Assembly: GCA_000708835.1 (NCBI GenBank)
Contig: DF237237.1
Coordinates: forward strand, 27,683-49,029
Source: Klebsormidium nitens
Lineage: Eukaryota > Streptophyta > Klebsormidiophyceae > Klebsormidiales > Klebsormidiaceae
Reading direction: 5' to 3'
Length of the DNA: 21,347 nt
This document shows positions 10,527 to 21,347 of the stretch, piece after piece. The position numbers were made by a program, and so were the translations under genes. How positions within the stretch are numbered: the stretch's first letter is position 1; every line of letters starts with the position of its first letter. The notes beneath the pieces are model-generated. The model worked only from the letters and a program-made list of their open reading frames with translations. It was not told the origin of the DNA and did not search any database.

Positions 10527-12306
10527 GCACGCGCCCGCACGGCAGGGAGACTGGCAGGCGAAAACGTCGCTACGTCGGTTGCAAAACAGCAGCTGCATCG
10601 CTAAGGCTGCCCTGGAGTTTCGTACAGGACTGCTTCTGTTTGTGCACCAACTTGATTTGCCACTTTGAACACCGATGCTTGATGCAGACGGGAAGTTGCA
10701 AATACGCTCTCGCTTCCGAGAACCTTCATACTGACACAGGCCGGTTCATTTCAAGACCCGAGCCCTTATTGTCGCCACATTGTATCGTGGTCCTTGTATG
10801 TGGCCCGACCGTGGACTCTCGCTGAGGCAAGTCCTTTGAATGCTACAAAGGACGTAAGGACGTTTGTTTTCACGGCCAGTGGCGACGGACCCTCAATCAT
10901 TTGAGCCGTCGGACTATCATTTGGGCTGCTCAACAAGCAGGTGCAGATACTTGTTTTTGAGAAGCTCGCGCTGCTTTGCCGGTCCACGTTGAAATGAGAT
11001 GCGCGACCATGCCACAGCTAGCCTGAATGAGTGAATCAAAGCTCGTGATGGGGCGTGCAGCGCCTGAAGGCGTTATGCTTCACTGTCAGTTCCACCATGA
11101 TTGCCGCCAAGAGAACATATTAGTCACAACTAACCAGGCCGTAGTTGGTCATACGCGCATGCACGCCGCCCATGCGGTGACTCAGATTATTGCTCATGTG
11201 ATGCATGGATTAAAGTGATTTCTCCAGATTCTGTAGTCTAATGTCATGCGATCACATAAGTTAATAAGCGTGTACGCAAAGCTCGTTCACCGAATGACCT
11301 GCGGAAGCCTTCGTTTGTGCACGTAAACTCTGGCATGCATCCGACAATTGATCGCGAGAGAATTGATCCGTGGCATGGGGCGCCCGTGTACAGACATGAT
11401 CGATGCATTTACATATATGTGCCCATACATCATTGGCACATGTACGCATGCGGTACGGGTTATCTTCACGTTGTTCCGGCGCAACGTGCCATGGCTGCCG
11501 ACAGGATGGATCGTCCCCGTTCTGAAATTGAGAGCGCCGTCGGACCACTGTCAGTCTAATGCCAGACATTATCGTACGTATCGAGTTTCGATCGACGTGG
11601 CGCGCTCGGCAGGTCCAGGAAGCTAGGAATATGGCTGCAGGCCATTGAGTTTTGGCGCCGAGTTCTAGTTGGGACGGTGGCCGTATAGGTTTCTTCGGCG
11701 CATAATCCGATCCAGGCCGTTGAAGCAATGCAGCGCCCACTTTCGTTCGGCTTCCGCAGGGGCGGCTTCCGGATGAGGAGGAATCGGCGCATGTGCACTT
11801 GAGACAGGCAGCACGGCGTGTCAAGGGAGATGTTAAGGGCTTGGTTGCTGAAAACGGGTTGCTGAAAACTCCGGCCAAACAAGCAAGGACGACAATGCCT
11901 CTACTGCAGCTCAGGCTTGGATGCGGCACCAATATACCACATGCATTGTCCGGGTAACTTGTGACTTTGCTATTCCACGAACGAAGCGCAGCTCTTGCTC
12001 GCGAGCCACCAGCGGTCCGTGGAATGCATCATGCTGATGCCCTGAACTGGTGCAGGAGCAAACACTCGGTGGAAATGGCGGAGAAAAGCAAGATTCCCCA
12101 CGTGCTCTCTGCAATCTTCCGCGCGTCCTACCTCCACTTCATGCGACAGGATCATGGCACATGAAGTTGTTGTCAGCCTGCTCTGGCCGCCTGCTTAAAG
12201 CTCTACTCTGCACGCGCATAATGTGGATGGAAGCTACTTTGACCCGCCCTGCTGCCGTCGTGGAGTACTTAGCGAGCCTATTCTAAGTAGTCGTTCGCTC
12301 CACCGC
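10527..12306. other. Intergenic region between two converging genes
   Basis: Holds the 3' flanks of EIF2B3 (plus) and the FAD monooxygenase (minus). No exon chain could be built. The longest frame (minus, 11261-11932) has no recognisable composition or domain. About 11140-11460 is again rich in GCATGC, ATGCAT and ATATAT words. I found no chlorophyte-type TGTAA polyadenylation motif just after either stop codon. Confidence 0.55.
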
Positions 12307-15300
12307 TCAGTCGAGCGGGTTGAAGTGGTGCATGTGCTTCTGCCCCAGCACGGCGGCCTGGTTCTCGTCGGCGCCGTCCCAGTCGTGGATGCCCGGCACC
12401 GTCACGAGACCCTGCTTCAGCTGGCCCAGGTACCGCGAGAACAGCACCTGCGCCACGCCCACCAGCAACGGTCACCCGCCGGCTACAACACCGTCGCCAG
12501 CCAGGTGCACAGCCGGGGGAACCGGGGCCAGTGGGGTTTACCGGCGATGGGAGGCGGCCGCTAGCCCGTTACGGGTGCTACCACATTCCATCTCGCCTCA
12601 GGGCCTGCCTCTGCTATGCCCTGCTCTTGTAAACTGCTGGTGCAACACAAACCTGGAATCCTCTTCTCTTTCCATATCAAATTCTTCAGACGGGCCGATT
12701 GAAAGGCCTGCGTAACTATCGTCTATTGACACAGGTTTCTACACAGGGTTTTGAAGATTCTCTCTAAGCAGAAACCGTGGCGCGAGGTCGGGCGGGGCGC
12801 TGACCTCCTGCGTGGTGACCGGGATGCGCGCCTTCTGGAAGCGGTCGAGCGCCGCGTCCAGGTCGCGCGCGGTGCCGCCTGCCGCGAGGTGCTCCTTGAG
12901 GCAGCGCGCGAGCGTGTGCGCGTCGATGATGCTCATGTTGGTGGCGCGCAGCCCGTGGGGCGTCACCTGCCAACGTGTCGCCCCCCCGCGACCACGCGTC
13001 AGCGTCCGCACAGCTTCGAGGGGGTGCTCAAAGCGTTGGGAACACAGCAGGCAGAATCAAAGTTGAAATGGATATTTGACGTTTTCCCCGCGGGGCTCAG
13101 GCCGGGAGCGTGGACGCGAGCGCGAGCGCGGCTGTGGGTTTGCCGGGCGGGCGGGCGGGCTCACCGGGTGAGCGGCCTCGCCGACGAGGACGACGCGGTC
13201 GAAGACCCAGCGGGAGATGGGGTCGCGGTCGAAGATGGCGTTGATGAACGGCCGCGCCGTCGCCTTGGCAGAGGGGCGGGGGCAGACAAAAGCCGAAGAG
13301 GCGTCAGCCGTCGGGAAGAGCGAGGGTCAGGCAGCAGTTTCATATTATTAACCAGGCTTGTGTCAGGTTCGAGTGTCTCCAGAATGCAGGTCAGGATCAA
13401 CCTCGAACTAAGGCGGTGCCGGGTGGCAATACATTCATTCAAGCACACTTCGGCAGCCGAGTTGTGGTGCTGCGTGGTTGACCTGCATGAGCGCGGCCAT
13501 GGGCGGGGTCCACGTGCGCGCGGCGTCCTCGCGCATGCGCTCCACTTGGGCCGCGTCCGGCTGCACCGTCAGCGAGTGCGGCGACAGGGGCGGCTCCGCC
13601 TGGTTCACGTACCTGCAGGCAACAATCGCGGACGTTCAGGCAACACAAAGCGGCACCCGACGCCGTAAGGCTTCGGCGTGGATCAGTCGGGGGCGACGCT
13701 GAGACGTTGTCCTCCCTTTCCGATGCATGACTTGAAAGTTGCAGAGCGGAAAAACGCGCTACCATGCCCTTGGACCTTCCTGGCAACCCCACGGTCACTC
13801 GCCAACTGGAGACACAGTGTTTGGGGCACTACAACTGCGTTCACTCCTCAAACAGCCAGAAACTCCTCGTGCACTGACATCATCGGAGGCATTTGACAAC
13901 ACGGACTGATTCTGCGGAGGCTGGGGTTGGCCGGGTCTCGCTGCGCACCAGAGCCAGTTGATGCGGGTGCCTGGCAGCATGTAGAGCACGCTGTGCGTGT
14001 GGTGCGCCAGGTCGAAGTAGAGCGCGCGGCCCAGCGCCGGGTACTCGTGCTGCAGGTGACGCGCCACCGCCGCCGCCCCGCTGCATCCAGGGCACGCACG
14101 CACGGACGCACCGTCACAACCCTCTCACGAGAGCCAGCACGCCGCATGGCGCTGAACAGCGAACGGCAAAGAGGCCGAATCGTCTATAATACTGGGCTAC
14201 TCCTTTGAGCATAGAAAGGCACAGTCTGCTTTGGCACGGGGGAAACTTGTATTCCCAGCCGTTTCTGAATGAAAAGAAGCTCGAGCCTCGATGCACACCT
14301 GTGCTTGCTTTCTCCAAGCTGGGCATCGTCTTCCGTCGCCTGTTTGCTCTCCTCATCCGCGGCCATCACGCCGCGCCACGCCACATAGCCCGCATACCTG
14401 CACACTTCCATCGGCCCGCTCAATCCGTCTGCCCGCAAATGCGTTTCGGTAAACCCGACCGTCCCCATGCCCTTTGCGCACAAGTAGACAGTCTAAAAAC
14501 GCCAAACTCACAGGCAGAATTGATCGTTTGCCTGCCCGGAGACCGACCCCTGGCTCGCCTGGAGGGTGTCTGCACCGATGCCTGCCCCTCGTCCCCTACG
14601 CCCCCTGTTCCCCTCACCTTCTCTTGTCCCCCACCAGTTTCTCGCGCGTGCTGGACATGTTGCCGTCCGCCGCCACCATGAGGTCGCCCTCCAGCGGCTC
14701 TGCGCGCTCCGCCACGTGCACGCGCACCCTGCGCCCACCGTCGATGCTCTCGAAGGCGGTCATCGTGTGGCCCAGCAGGAGCACGCCCTCGGGCAGCGCG
14801 CCGCGCAGCAGCTGGTGCAGCAGAGCCCAGTGGCAGCTGCACCGCACACCACCAACCCGCCACGTGCTCACGACCTCGGGCCAAGCAAGACGGGCGACAT
14901 CACTTGCGAAGCAGAGAATTCACAGAGACATTGGGCAACTGAGGCAACCAGCAGTTGAATGCACCTCGAGGAAAAGCCTTTTCAGGGAGTACGCTCGCCA
15001 TGTGCCACTCCTCGTGCGCAGCGCGCGTACCTGCGGTGGTCGTAGTGGTCATCTCGGTAGATCTCCCGCGCCGTCTTGGTCTTGCTGTTGACCGCGCGGT
15101 TGATCTCTGCGTCCAGCGGCAGGCTGGCCTCCTGCAGCCCCGCTGCGAGGCCCCAGTCCGCCAGCGCGGCGCACGTCTCGCGGTCCAGCCCCAGCCCCGC
15201 GCCCCCCTCGGTGATGTGGTGCGCGCGCTCCAGGACGGTTATCTTGCAGCCGGGCAGCGCGTGCAGCAGGCCGTGCGCCACTGCCAGGCCGCAGATGCTG

Positions 15301-15386
15301 CCGCCCACCACCACCACCGCCAGCGGCCGCGCCCCACCGCCATCAGTGGAGCCAGCAGAGCCAGCAGAAACGGGGCACGACGCCAT
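12307..15386 (-). CDS. FAD-dependent monooxygenase, DHP-hydroxylase-like
   Basis: Eight phase-consistent minus-strand exons encode 445 aa: 15386-15031, 14836-14618, 14397-14299, 14080-13949, 13612-13483, 13263-13165, 12966-12805 and 12447-12307 (TGA). The start is the first ATG of the open frame. Residues 23-54 are the Rossmann dinucleotide fold (VVVVGGSICGLAVAHGL, then ITVLERA with Glu53 for ribose). Residues 173-177 (VAADG) are the DG motif. YAGYVAWRGV at 193-202 and RINWLWYVNQAEPP near 264-276 are hallmarks of the 2,6-dihydroxypyridine 3-monooxygenase / salicylate hydroxylase-like group. Residues 336-345 (VVLVGEAAHP) are the second FAD-binding motif, with Glu341 where family members usually have Asp. 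VTPHGLRATNMSIIDA follows as expected. These single-component flavoproteins hydroxylate aromatic rings using NAD(P)H and O2. The substrate here is unknown. No clear transit peptide; the N terminus is only slightly extended (Ser/Gly-rich). Confidence 0.93.
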
Positions 15387-17000
15387 CGAAAATCGAGAGA
15401 CACACAAGAGACACACAGGGCTTCAACCAGTAAATGTTCCTAACAAGAATTTGCTAGACTGAGCAAACCGATCAAGGTCACAGTTGCTACCAGCAGCTTC
15501 CAAAGTAATTGCTCATGTGCCGAAAGTTGCGGACATTTCTTCCTGCGTCTTGCTCCGTGGGCCGTGCTCCCGTAGGACTAGCTGGGCGGAAAAGGACAGC
15601 ATCAAAACCGTACCGTGCATGTAACGTATCGCCAACACTCGGTCAATTGTGTTTTCAGGAGCGCTTGCTGACAGTGGTTCTGAATGATCGCACGTTCAGT
15701 CCCTGCTTCAGAAGGTTTGTTGCGTCAGATTGTGGCGAATACTTTCACCAGTTACTGTTGTTCTTGCATGTGGACTGCAGGTTGCATTTGCAAGAGAACC
15801 TTTTTGATCAGATGTCCAGCTAACTACATCGGCCATCGATCAGGACCTTCATCCTCGTATTCGTAAAGGATACGTGCTGCAGGTTGGTCTTTTGCGGTGT
15901 CTCTTTCCTTTGGCAGGACTCAGGAGGCCGCCTCTGGCACTCGGGAGTCTGCACTCACCAGCCTTGGCCGAGTTTGATCTCGATCAGCTGCAGCGCCGCC
16001 GCTCAGAGGAGGAAGCCGGTCGGCATTGGGCAACCCTTCGTACCCTGCATGTGCACTGCACTGCATGCAACCGCGTGCATGCATATAAGACGATGCGTCG
16101 GCTTCAATTATTGCATGAGGAGTAACTCTATGCTTGTCGGCGCAGATTGTGACAGTGTGCCGTACTCCCAACGGCGGCCCGTACATAAAATGCATGAAAT
16201 CTAGCACTGACTAGGCCCTACCTAGGTAGGTAGTATGGTCCGAGGGCCGCGGAGGCCTTGCCGCTGCGCAGGCTCGCAGCTGCAGCCCAGAGGAACGGTT
16301 CCGGCTGATATGGCGCCATGATCTGCATGAGCTTGCAAATTGCATGAATTCCATAGGAGTGCCTGTGCAGGCTGGCAGCTTCAACTTGTACCATATATTG
16401 AACAGCCTGCAGCATCGGAAAGATTCATAAAAGTATATGCAGAACATGATATTCCGGTTCCGGTTATTCAGGTATATAGACAACTGAGATTTGACGACAA
16501 GCCCGCGGTTGGCGGCGCCGTACGTTACATTGCATGAGCTGCCGCCTGCACGAGCACTTCGAAGCCTTCGTGCATACTGTGCAGCGGGGGACTTGTGCAA
16601 GGACTTCGAAGTTGATCAGAGGACTCCGGTCAAGCTTGAACCTTTAGTGCATGTTTTAGTCAAAGTCGAGAACCACCATACAGGCCAAATATGTTAAGCT
16701 CTTCTGAGTGATGTAGAAGCATCAAAGACGGTGGGTTCAGGCACCCTGCACTCATAAACCATCGGGCTCTTGCATGGTTGTGCGCTCATTTGCATTCAGC
16801 AGCTCAACAAGCATTCGGAAGCAAGTGCGTGTTCGGTAAATGTATGTCATGAAGGTTGCAGGTTCGAGGCCGGAAGAGTCGAGGCTAGTATGTTGGAGCA
16901 GTCAAGCGGCTCACGACTGTTCCAGGTGTCAAATGTACGGGTGCGCAGAAACAATATAACTCTCGTACGCAACAATGCGTCGACCTGCTGGCCTGACCTG
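15387..17000. other. Intergenic region, likely promoter and 3' flank
   Basis: This region should contain the promoter of the FAD monooxygenase (transcribed leftward from near 15386) and the 3' UTR of the amidase-like gene (stop at 17001). A minus-strand TGTAA, the polyadenylation word common in chlorophytes, reads from 16529 to 16525, about 470 bases past that stop, which makes it only a possible signal. The stretch 16040-16100 is dense in GCATGC and ATGCAT. No exon chain is supported. Confidence 0.5.
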
Positions 17001-20000
17001 TCAGTTGAACTTGTGCTGCGCGTGGTTCTGTGTACCCCCCCTGTCGAGCCCGGCCGGCTGGATCCCGCTGTCTAAGCTGGCTGTCGCCGCTGCCGATCCT
17101 CCGTTGGACCCCGCTTCACCTGCATGCGTACCTGGGCTGTGCGTACTCATTCTTCCCCTCTCGTCTAACTCTGCGGATGCGTGTGCTGCCGTCACCTCGT
17201 TTGGTACCTGTGCGCTGACTGCCTCCGGCCCTGTCGGCTTGCTGTCCCCCCGGTCGCTCTTGATCCCTCTCTTGGCCCGGTTCGTCTCCCCGGCCTCCTC
17301 GATGCACTGCCACACCCGCCACGCCAGCCGGTCTGCAGCCAACTCGCGCCGCTCCGCAGTCATCGCCAGGACCTGCCGCCACAAGCAGGGCCCCAGCGTG
17401 AATGAACCAAGGGAAAGAAGAGACTTTGCACCTTGACGCAAACATCCAATCGAAAAGGGCCGTGAGTGATTGGTGCTCCCGGTATGTGGAATTTTATGTC
17501 CAGTTGTCAGAAGGCTCCAGAACGAGAATCTCCTTCAACAGGGAGGGTGTGGCTGTCAGCCAAGCACGTCAGTTCAGGAGGACTAATCCAAATGTGTAAG
17601 ATGACAGGAAACATTCAGACCGAGTGCCCCGGGAATCGCGACCTGGCCCGAGCACCTGCGGACAGTCCCTTTCATCGAGAGCCCGGGGCCGGCCTCACCT
17701 CGTCGGAGTTGAAGCCTTCGATGATGACCCCCCCCCTGCGCGGCACCGCCAGCTCCTTCCAGTCGGAGGGGTACCACCCGAACTCCTTAGCCAACTCCTG
17801 CACACCCACGCAGACAACCCGCTTACCCACACGCCCTTCTGCTGTCAAACAGGTCGCTCCGACCAGGCGGCAGACAGGTGAATCAACGAATCAGAAACTG
17901 AGGCCTCGAACCTCTTCGACTGATCGTTTGCATAGTCTTCAGTGTGAGGAAATCTTAGGGTCCGCTGGCGCACCTTTTGCAGGGCGTCGTAGATGCAAGC
18001 ATCACGAACGTGCTTCTTCAGATGGCGACGGGGTGAAAATGATAGCCCAGAGAAGGCAGCACGCTTGAACGCCGAATGCATATGGGGGTAGGGTAGGATT
18101 CCGTACGAGCTCGAACCAAGCAAAATGCTGCGTCCTGCGCTTCGCTGATCTGCCGTCAGGCGCTATGCGTCACCTTGTTGAGGGGCGCGCGCGCATCTCC
18201 AATGACGCCCCAGACGGCCCCTTCCGTGTGCGCCTCGGGCCCCTGCCCGTGAATCTCGACGACGGGCACCCCGCGCAGCGTGCGCGCGCTCACCCAGTTG
18301 ATGTACTCCTCCCACATCAAGTGCGGCGCGTCGCGGTCAGGCCGCAGCACGCGCCACCCCGTGCGGCCCAGCCGAGCTGCCACCTTCTCTGCCACCTGAA
18401 AACAATGTGGGGAATGACGGCCACAGCGAGGGGCAAAACGGCAAAGTATTATGGCTCCTGGCAAAGTTCGAAGATCCCAACCGGGTTCTGGCAGGGCATG
18501 CCAAGTGCACTTGGTAACCCTGCGCTCGACGGGAACAGGATTACCTTTTGATCGAGCACCAACCCTTCGTACAGTCTACCGTTTACGAAAGGCGAAGGTT
18601 TGGACATGTCAGCATTGCGCAATGTTTGCTTACGAGATTGCATCCAGACCCACTTCTGCGACCTGCGCCAACGTAATGGTAAAGCTCCTGAATACTTTAT
18701 GGAACTCCAGGAGCTACGTTCTCGTGACAAATGCGCTCGCGCTGTCCCCGCTTTCAGTCCTTAGTGCAGCCATCCAGTTACGCTCACCGTCTTGTTGAAG
18801 TCGCGCTCTCCGGGCGCCCCCGTATCCCCCTCAGGGTCAATGAAGTGCCCCGGCACCACCACGATCTCGTCCCGGCTGCCGATGCGCCGCTGCGCCTCCA
18901 GGTACCGCCAGGTCGGAGCAGGGCTGGTGCGCGCCTCCTGAAAGCGAGGGTGGAAGTGGCGATCAGGGGGGATGCAAACGAGATTGCGCACGAGGGTCGC
19001 ACTGCCAGCGAGGATTGACAAGTAGCAAGGATGCTAGTTGAAGGCATAGGCCCTGGTATACACTTGGTGCTCCCCGCATGTTGGCATATTTTCTTGCCCT
19101 CACCCGCTTCCCAATGAATTTGGTCAGCTTCATTGAGTCCACCCGTGGTTTTCGTTGCTGCATGCCGCCATCTTTTGAGAAATGCAGTGGCACTTCGGCA
19201 TGAGCCCGTAGTGACTGCAAAAGAGAAGGAGCATCGATCAAACTATGTATAGAACCATTTGAGTATGTCCCGCAATATGAAGTCAGGACTTTCTCCTCGA
19301 CTTCCTTCTCGACTTCCTCCGACTTTAGGACACAAGCAAAGTGCGAGAGAGCAGATTCAATGGCTACATACAGGGTTGTCTTTGCTGGACAAGAGTGACA
19401 AGCCAGGAGCAAGATGACTCACTGCTGTGGAGTCCCAAGGGAGTTCTACCGTTCCTCGGTACTCAACCCGCGGTCTTTCATGTTGCCCCTGTGGCTGTAC
19501 TCTGACCTGTCCGAGAACAAACTCTCAAGCTCACAGGTCGGTTTTGCCACCACAGCTTCTAGAAATATCGTCAGATAGGTATTGTCTGCAGTTTTCAGTA
19601 AACAGCTTGGAAAACGACCTTACAACACATCAACGCAGCTGACTCCTCTGCAAAAGCACCATACTGAACTTTCAAGGCCTAAAGAAAGGGCACCAAGCAA
19701 GAGGGCCCAGAGCGACAAAGGCAGGCACCTCACCAGACTTCTGTGCTTCCAGCCCAGCTGGAGACCAGCGTGGGGGAAACAACAGGGGCCCTTGTCGCCT
19801 CGCTGCAAGGTCGCAACTCTAGAATGTTACCCAAAAACGCTATGAGCGACGCTGTATCTGCCAAGCAAGCAAACTTCACATGAGCGCAGGGCGCACAGAG
19901 TGGGTGTTAAGATGCATCTGGGGGCGTTCGTGGGCAGGGCCCCACCTGGAGGGTGAGCCCCAGAGTGAGGTACGAGTGGGCTGCAATGCGGACGTCTCGC

Positions 20001-21264
20001 TGGATGGTCACCTTTGACTCCGGCAGGATCTCGATAGTGGGCCGCAGGCCTGCACAGACCACAGGTTGGCAGCTCGACACGTGGGGCAACCATGACAGGG
20101 TCAACGCCATTGATGCTGTCTGCTAATCACACACACTTGTCGCCTCGCAAGCTTCAAAACGTAACGCTGCTTTCTGGATCAGCAATTCTTATCACAACAA
20201 GCTTGGACTTCCATGGCTTCCAAGCAAGATTGGCCGATGCTGGACCACTTTGCAATGCACCATATTGACTTCCCACTCCCCTCACCAAGCGAACCACCCA
20301 ATGGGCTCAGTATCTTGACCTTGGCGGCTGGAGTCACCCACGAGATGGTTGGGACTGATTTCGATGGGGGGTGCCTGGGCCGTGAGCCCATGTGTGGCAG
20401 CGCTGCAGCCCCCTTGAGCCCCACCAGAAATGAGACGGGGATGAACGGCCAGCGCCAGTGAGCATCATCGCCTGCAATTTCCACAGCACCCGTCGATGTT
20501 TGCTGGAGTGTACAGCTAAAGACGCTGGCGTGCAGGAGCGGAGCAAGTTGGGATGCAAGAGGCTGCGCAGGACGGCCACGGGCAGCAAACTAAGGACAAG
20601 AGCGGTTCATGCGGGCGCTTATAAACCACAACTGGCTTCAAAGCCCAAAGACAACAAAGCGATGTACGCCGCAGAAGCTATCTGACTCACTTAAGCCTAG
20701 GACATGAGGAAGCGCCAATGCTTTGTAGGCTTTGAATTGCAGCTCCCGGCGGTCACAACCCTCAATGCTCTGCGCCTTGAGGCCTACTTTCCATCTAAAG
20801 TCCTGCGGTTCAAGACATCGGGTGGCCCGGGGAGGAGTCAGCAATGAGGGTTCCCCGAAAACCAGCCCAACAGGTTGATGCAACTGCCCAAGCTCCAGGC
20901 TGGCCGTTTGAAACTTGACACATGCAAATGCTCGTTTCAGAGCGGCTGCGACATCAGAACGGGATTTTTGTTGCTTGCTTGCACACATACACGGCACTCG
21001 GAAATGCTGCCTCACCATGCCGGGGACCTTGTGGCGCAGGGGCAGGCGGTACACCTTGATGGGGGGGTGCGCAGGCTGGCCGGCCTCCATCTCTTGCGGG
21101 GCTGCCTGCCTCTCGGGGCTGTCAAAGCAGCGCGGCGCAATGCAGTACCCCTCCCAAGGGAAAGCACCCTCCCCCCCATTGTCGGAGTCCGTGCTCTCAG
21201 CCTCATCAACTGTTGCCTGCAACCAGCGAGGAAGATGCCAGAGCTGCCTCCAAAGAGACATCAT
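17001..21264 (-). CDS. Amidase_3-type protein (N-acetylmuramoyl-L-alanine amidase-like) with unrecognised N-terminal half
   Basis: Twelve phase-consistent minus-strand exons: 21216-21016, 20502-20298, 20049-19946, 19802-19734, 19214-19104, 18937-18788, 18662-18634, 18575-18545, 18395-18174, 18015-17974, 17797-17699 and 17372-17001 (TGA). The first is open to an ATG at 21264, giving about 560 aa; alternatively 21216 is an acceptor and the gene starts outside the window. Counting from 21216, residues 254-261 (DEIVVVPGH) provide a first zinc His261. Glu274 (GERDFN) or Glu293 (LYEGLVLDQKVAEKVAARL) could be the second ligand. VPVVEIHGQG gives His349. GGVIIEGFNSDE gives a catalytic-type Glu415, followed by the C-terminal helix (RLAWRVWQCIEEAGE). 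These features appear in family order. Known role: cleavage of the MurNAc-L-Ala bond of peptidoglycan. Residues 1-230 are unrecognised, and the last 90 are low-complexity. The 29- and 31-base exons and the 42-base exon are less certain. Confidence 0.78.
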
Positions 21265-21347
21265 TTCTGAATTGGCATTTTTTCCTGTTGAATGCGAATT
21301 CTTTTTCACGGGCGCGGACGCCCTATCCTACCTTATGTCGTGTACCG

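Noticed and set aside
11261-11932. 223-codon open frame on the minus strand
   Set aside because: No domain, mixed composition with many Cys, Arg and Ser, overlaps palindrome-rich DNA, and no splice partners in phase. Probably a chance frame.
12751-13668. 305-codon open frame on the plus strand
   Set aside because: It is antisense to exons 5-7 of the FAD monooxygenase. Its Arg/Val/Gly-rich composition is the usual mirror of GC-rich coding DNA.
14420-14884. 154-codon minus-strand frame beside FAD monooxygenase exon 2
   Set aside because: Arg/Gly-rich shadow frame. The overlapping frame carries the FAD-family motifs (VAADG).
16850-16880. GGTTCGAG word resembling a tRNA T-loop
   Set aside because: No matching acceptor stem, anticodon arm or D-arm could be found in the 75 bases around it.
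19290-19330. Repeated TCGACTTCCT units as a possible coding repeat
   Set aside because: They give a short Glu/Val-rich minus-strand frame (EEVEKEVEEK) with no good acceptor and donor, so it is most likely intronic.
20638-21015. Continuation of the first amidase-gene frame past 21016
   Set aside because: A GTGAGG donor follows PGM at 21016, and the downstream residues lose coding character. The next exon at 20502 joins in phase.
1-21347. Bacterial-type operons, CRISPR arrays, integrons or phage cassettes
   Set aside because: All convincing genes are interrupted by GT/AG introns. No regular direct-repeat array or bacterial ribosome-binding-site-led gene chain is present.

Overview
This is a nuclear, intron-rich eukaryotic window. 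The best fit is a green alga (Chlorophyta, perhaps Trebouxiophyceae). Real exons are short, GC-rich at third codon positions and bounded by GT/AG introns of about 100-700 bases. Reading frame is preserved only when the exons are spliced. No bacterial operon structure, CRISPR, rRNA or convincing tRNA is present. The taxonomic placement is inferred from style and gene content only.

Layout, left to right. At 528-960 (minus) there are ambiguous exon-like pieces of a possible gene end. At 1093-1970 (plus) lies a small cupin-fold protein, preceded by a perfect 16-bp inverted repeat at 1013-1047. The stretch 1971-3467 is intergenic and rich in ATGCAT/CATATATG-type palindromes. At 3468-5508 (minus) is a small multi-exon gene that I reconstructed from phase-matched exons and do not recognise. 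It is divergent from, and about 240-280 bases away from, 5792-10526 (plus), a 13-exon gene for translation initiation factor eIF2B subunit gamma (about 451 aa). After another gene-poor stretch, 12307-15386 (minus) is an 8-exon FAD-dependent monooxygenase of the 2,6-dihydroxypyridine/salicylate hydroxylase-like group (445 aa). After 15387-17000, 17001-21264 (minus) is a 12-exon gene. Its C-terminal half carries the motifs of a zinc-dependent N-acetylmuramoyl-L-alanine amidase (Amidase_3 fold). Its N-terminal half is unrecognised.

The genes do not form a pathway. eIF2B-gamma is housekeeping (guanine-nucleotide exchange on eIF2). The monooxygenase and cupin are probably metabolic with unknown substrates. 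The amidase-like gene is the most unusual content, because it is a spliced eukaryotic gene for a peptidoglycan-hydrolase-type domain, either a plastid-derived relic or acquired by transfer.
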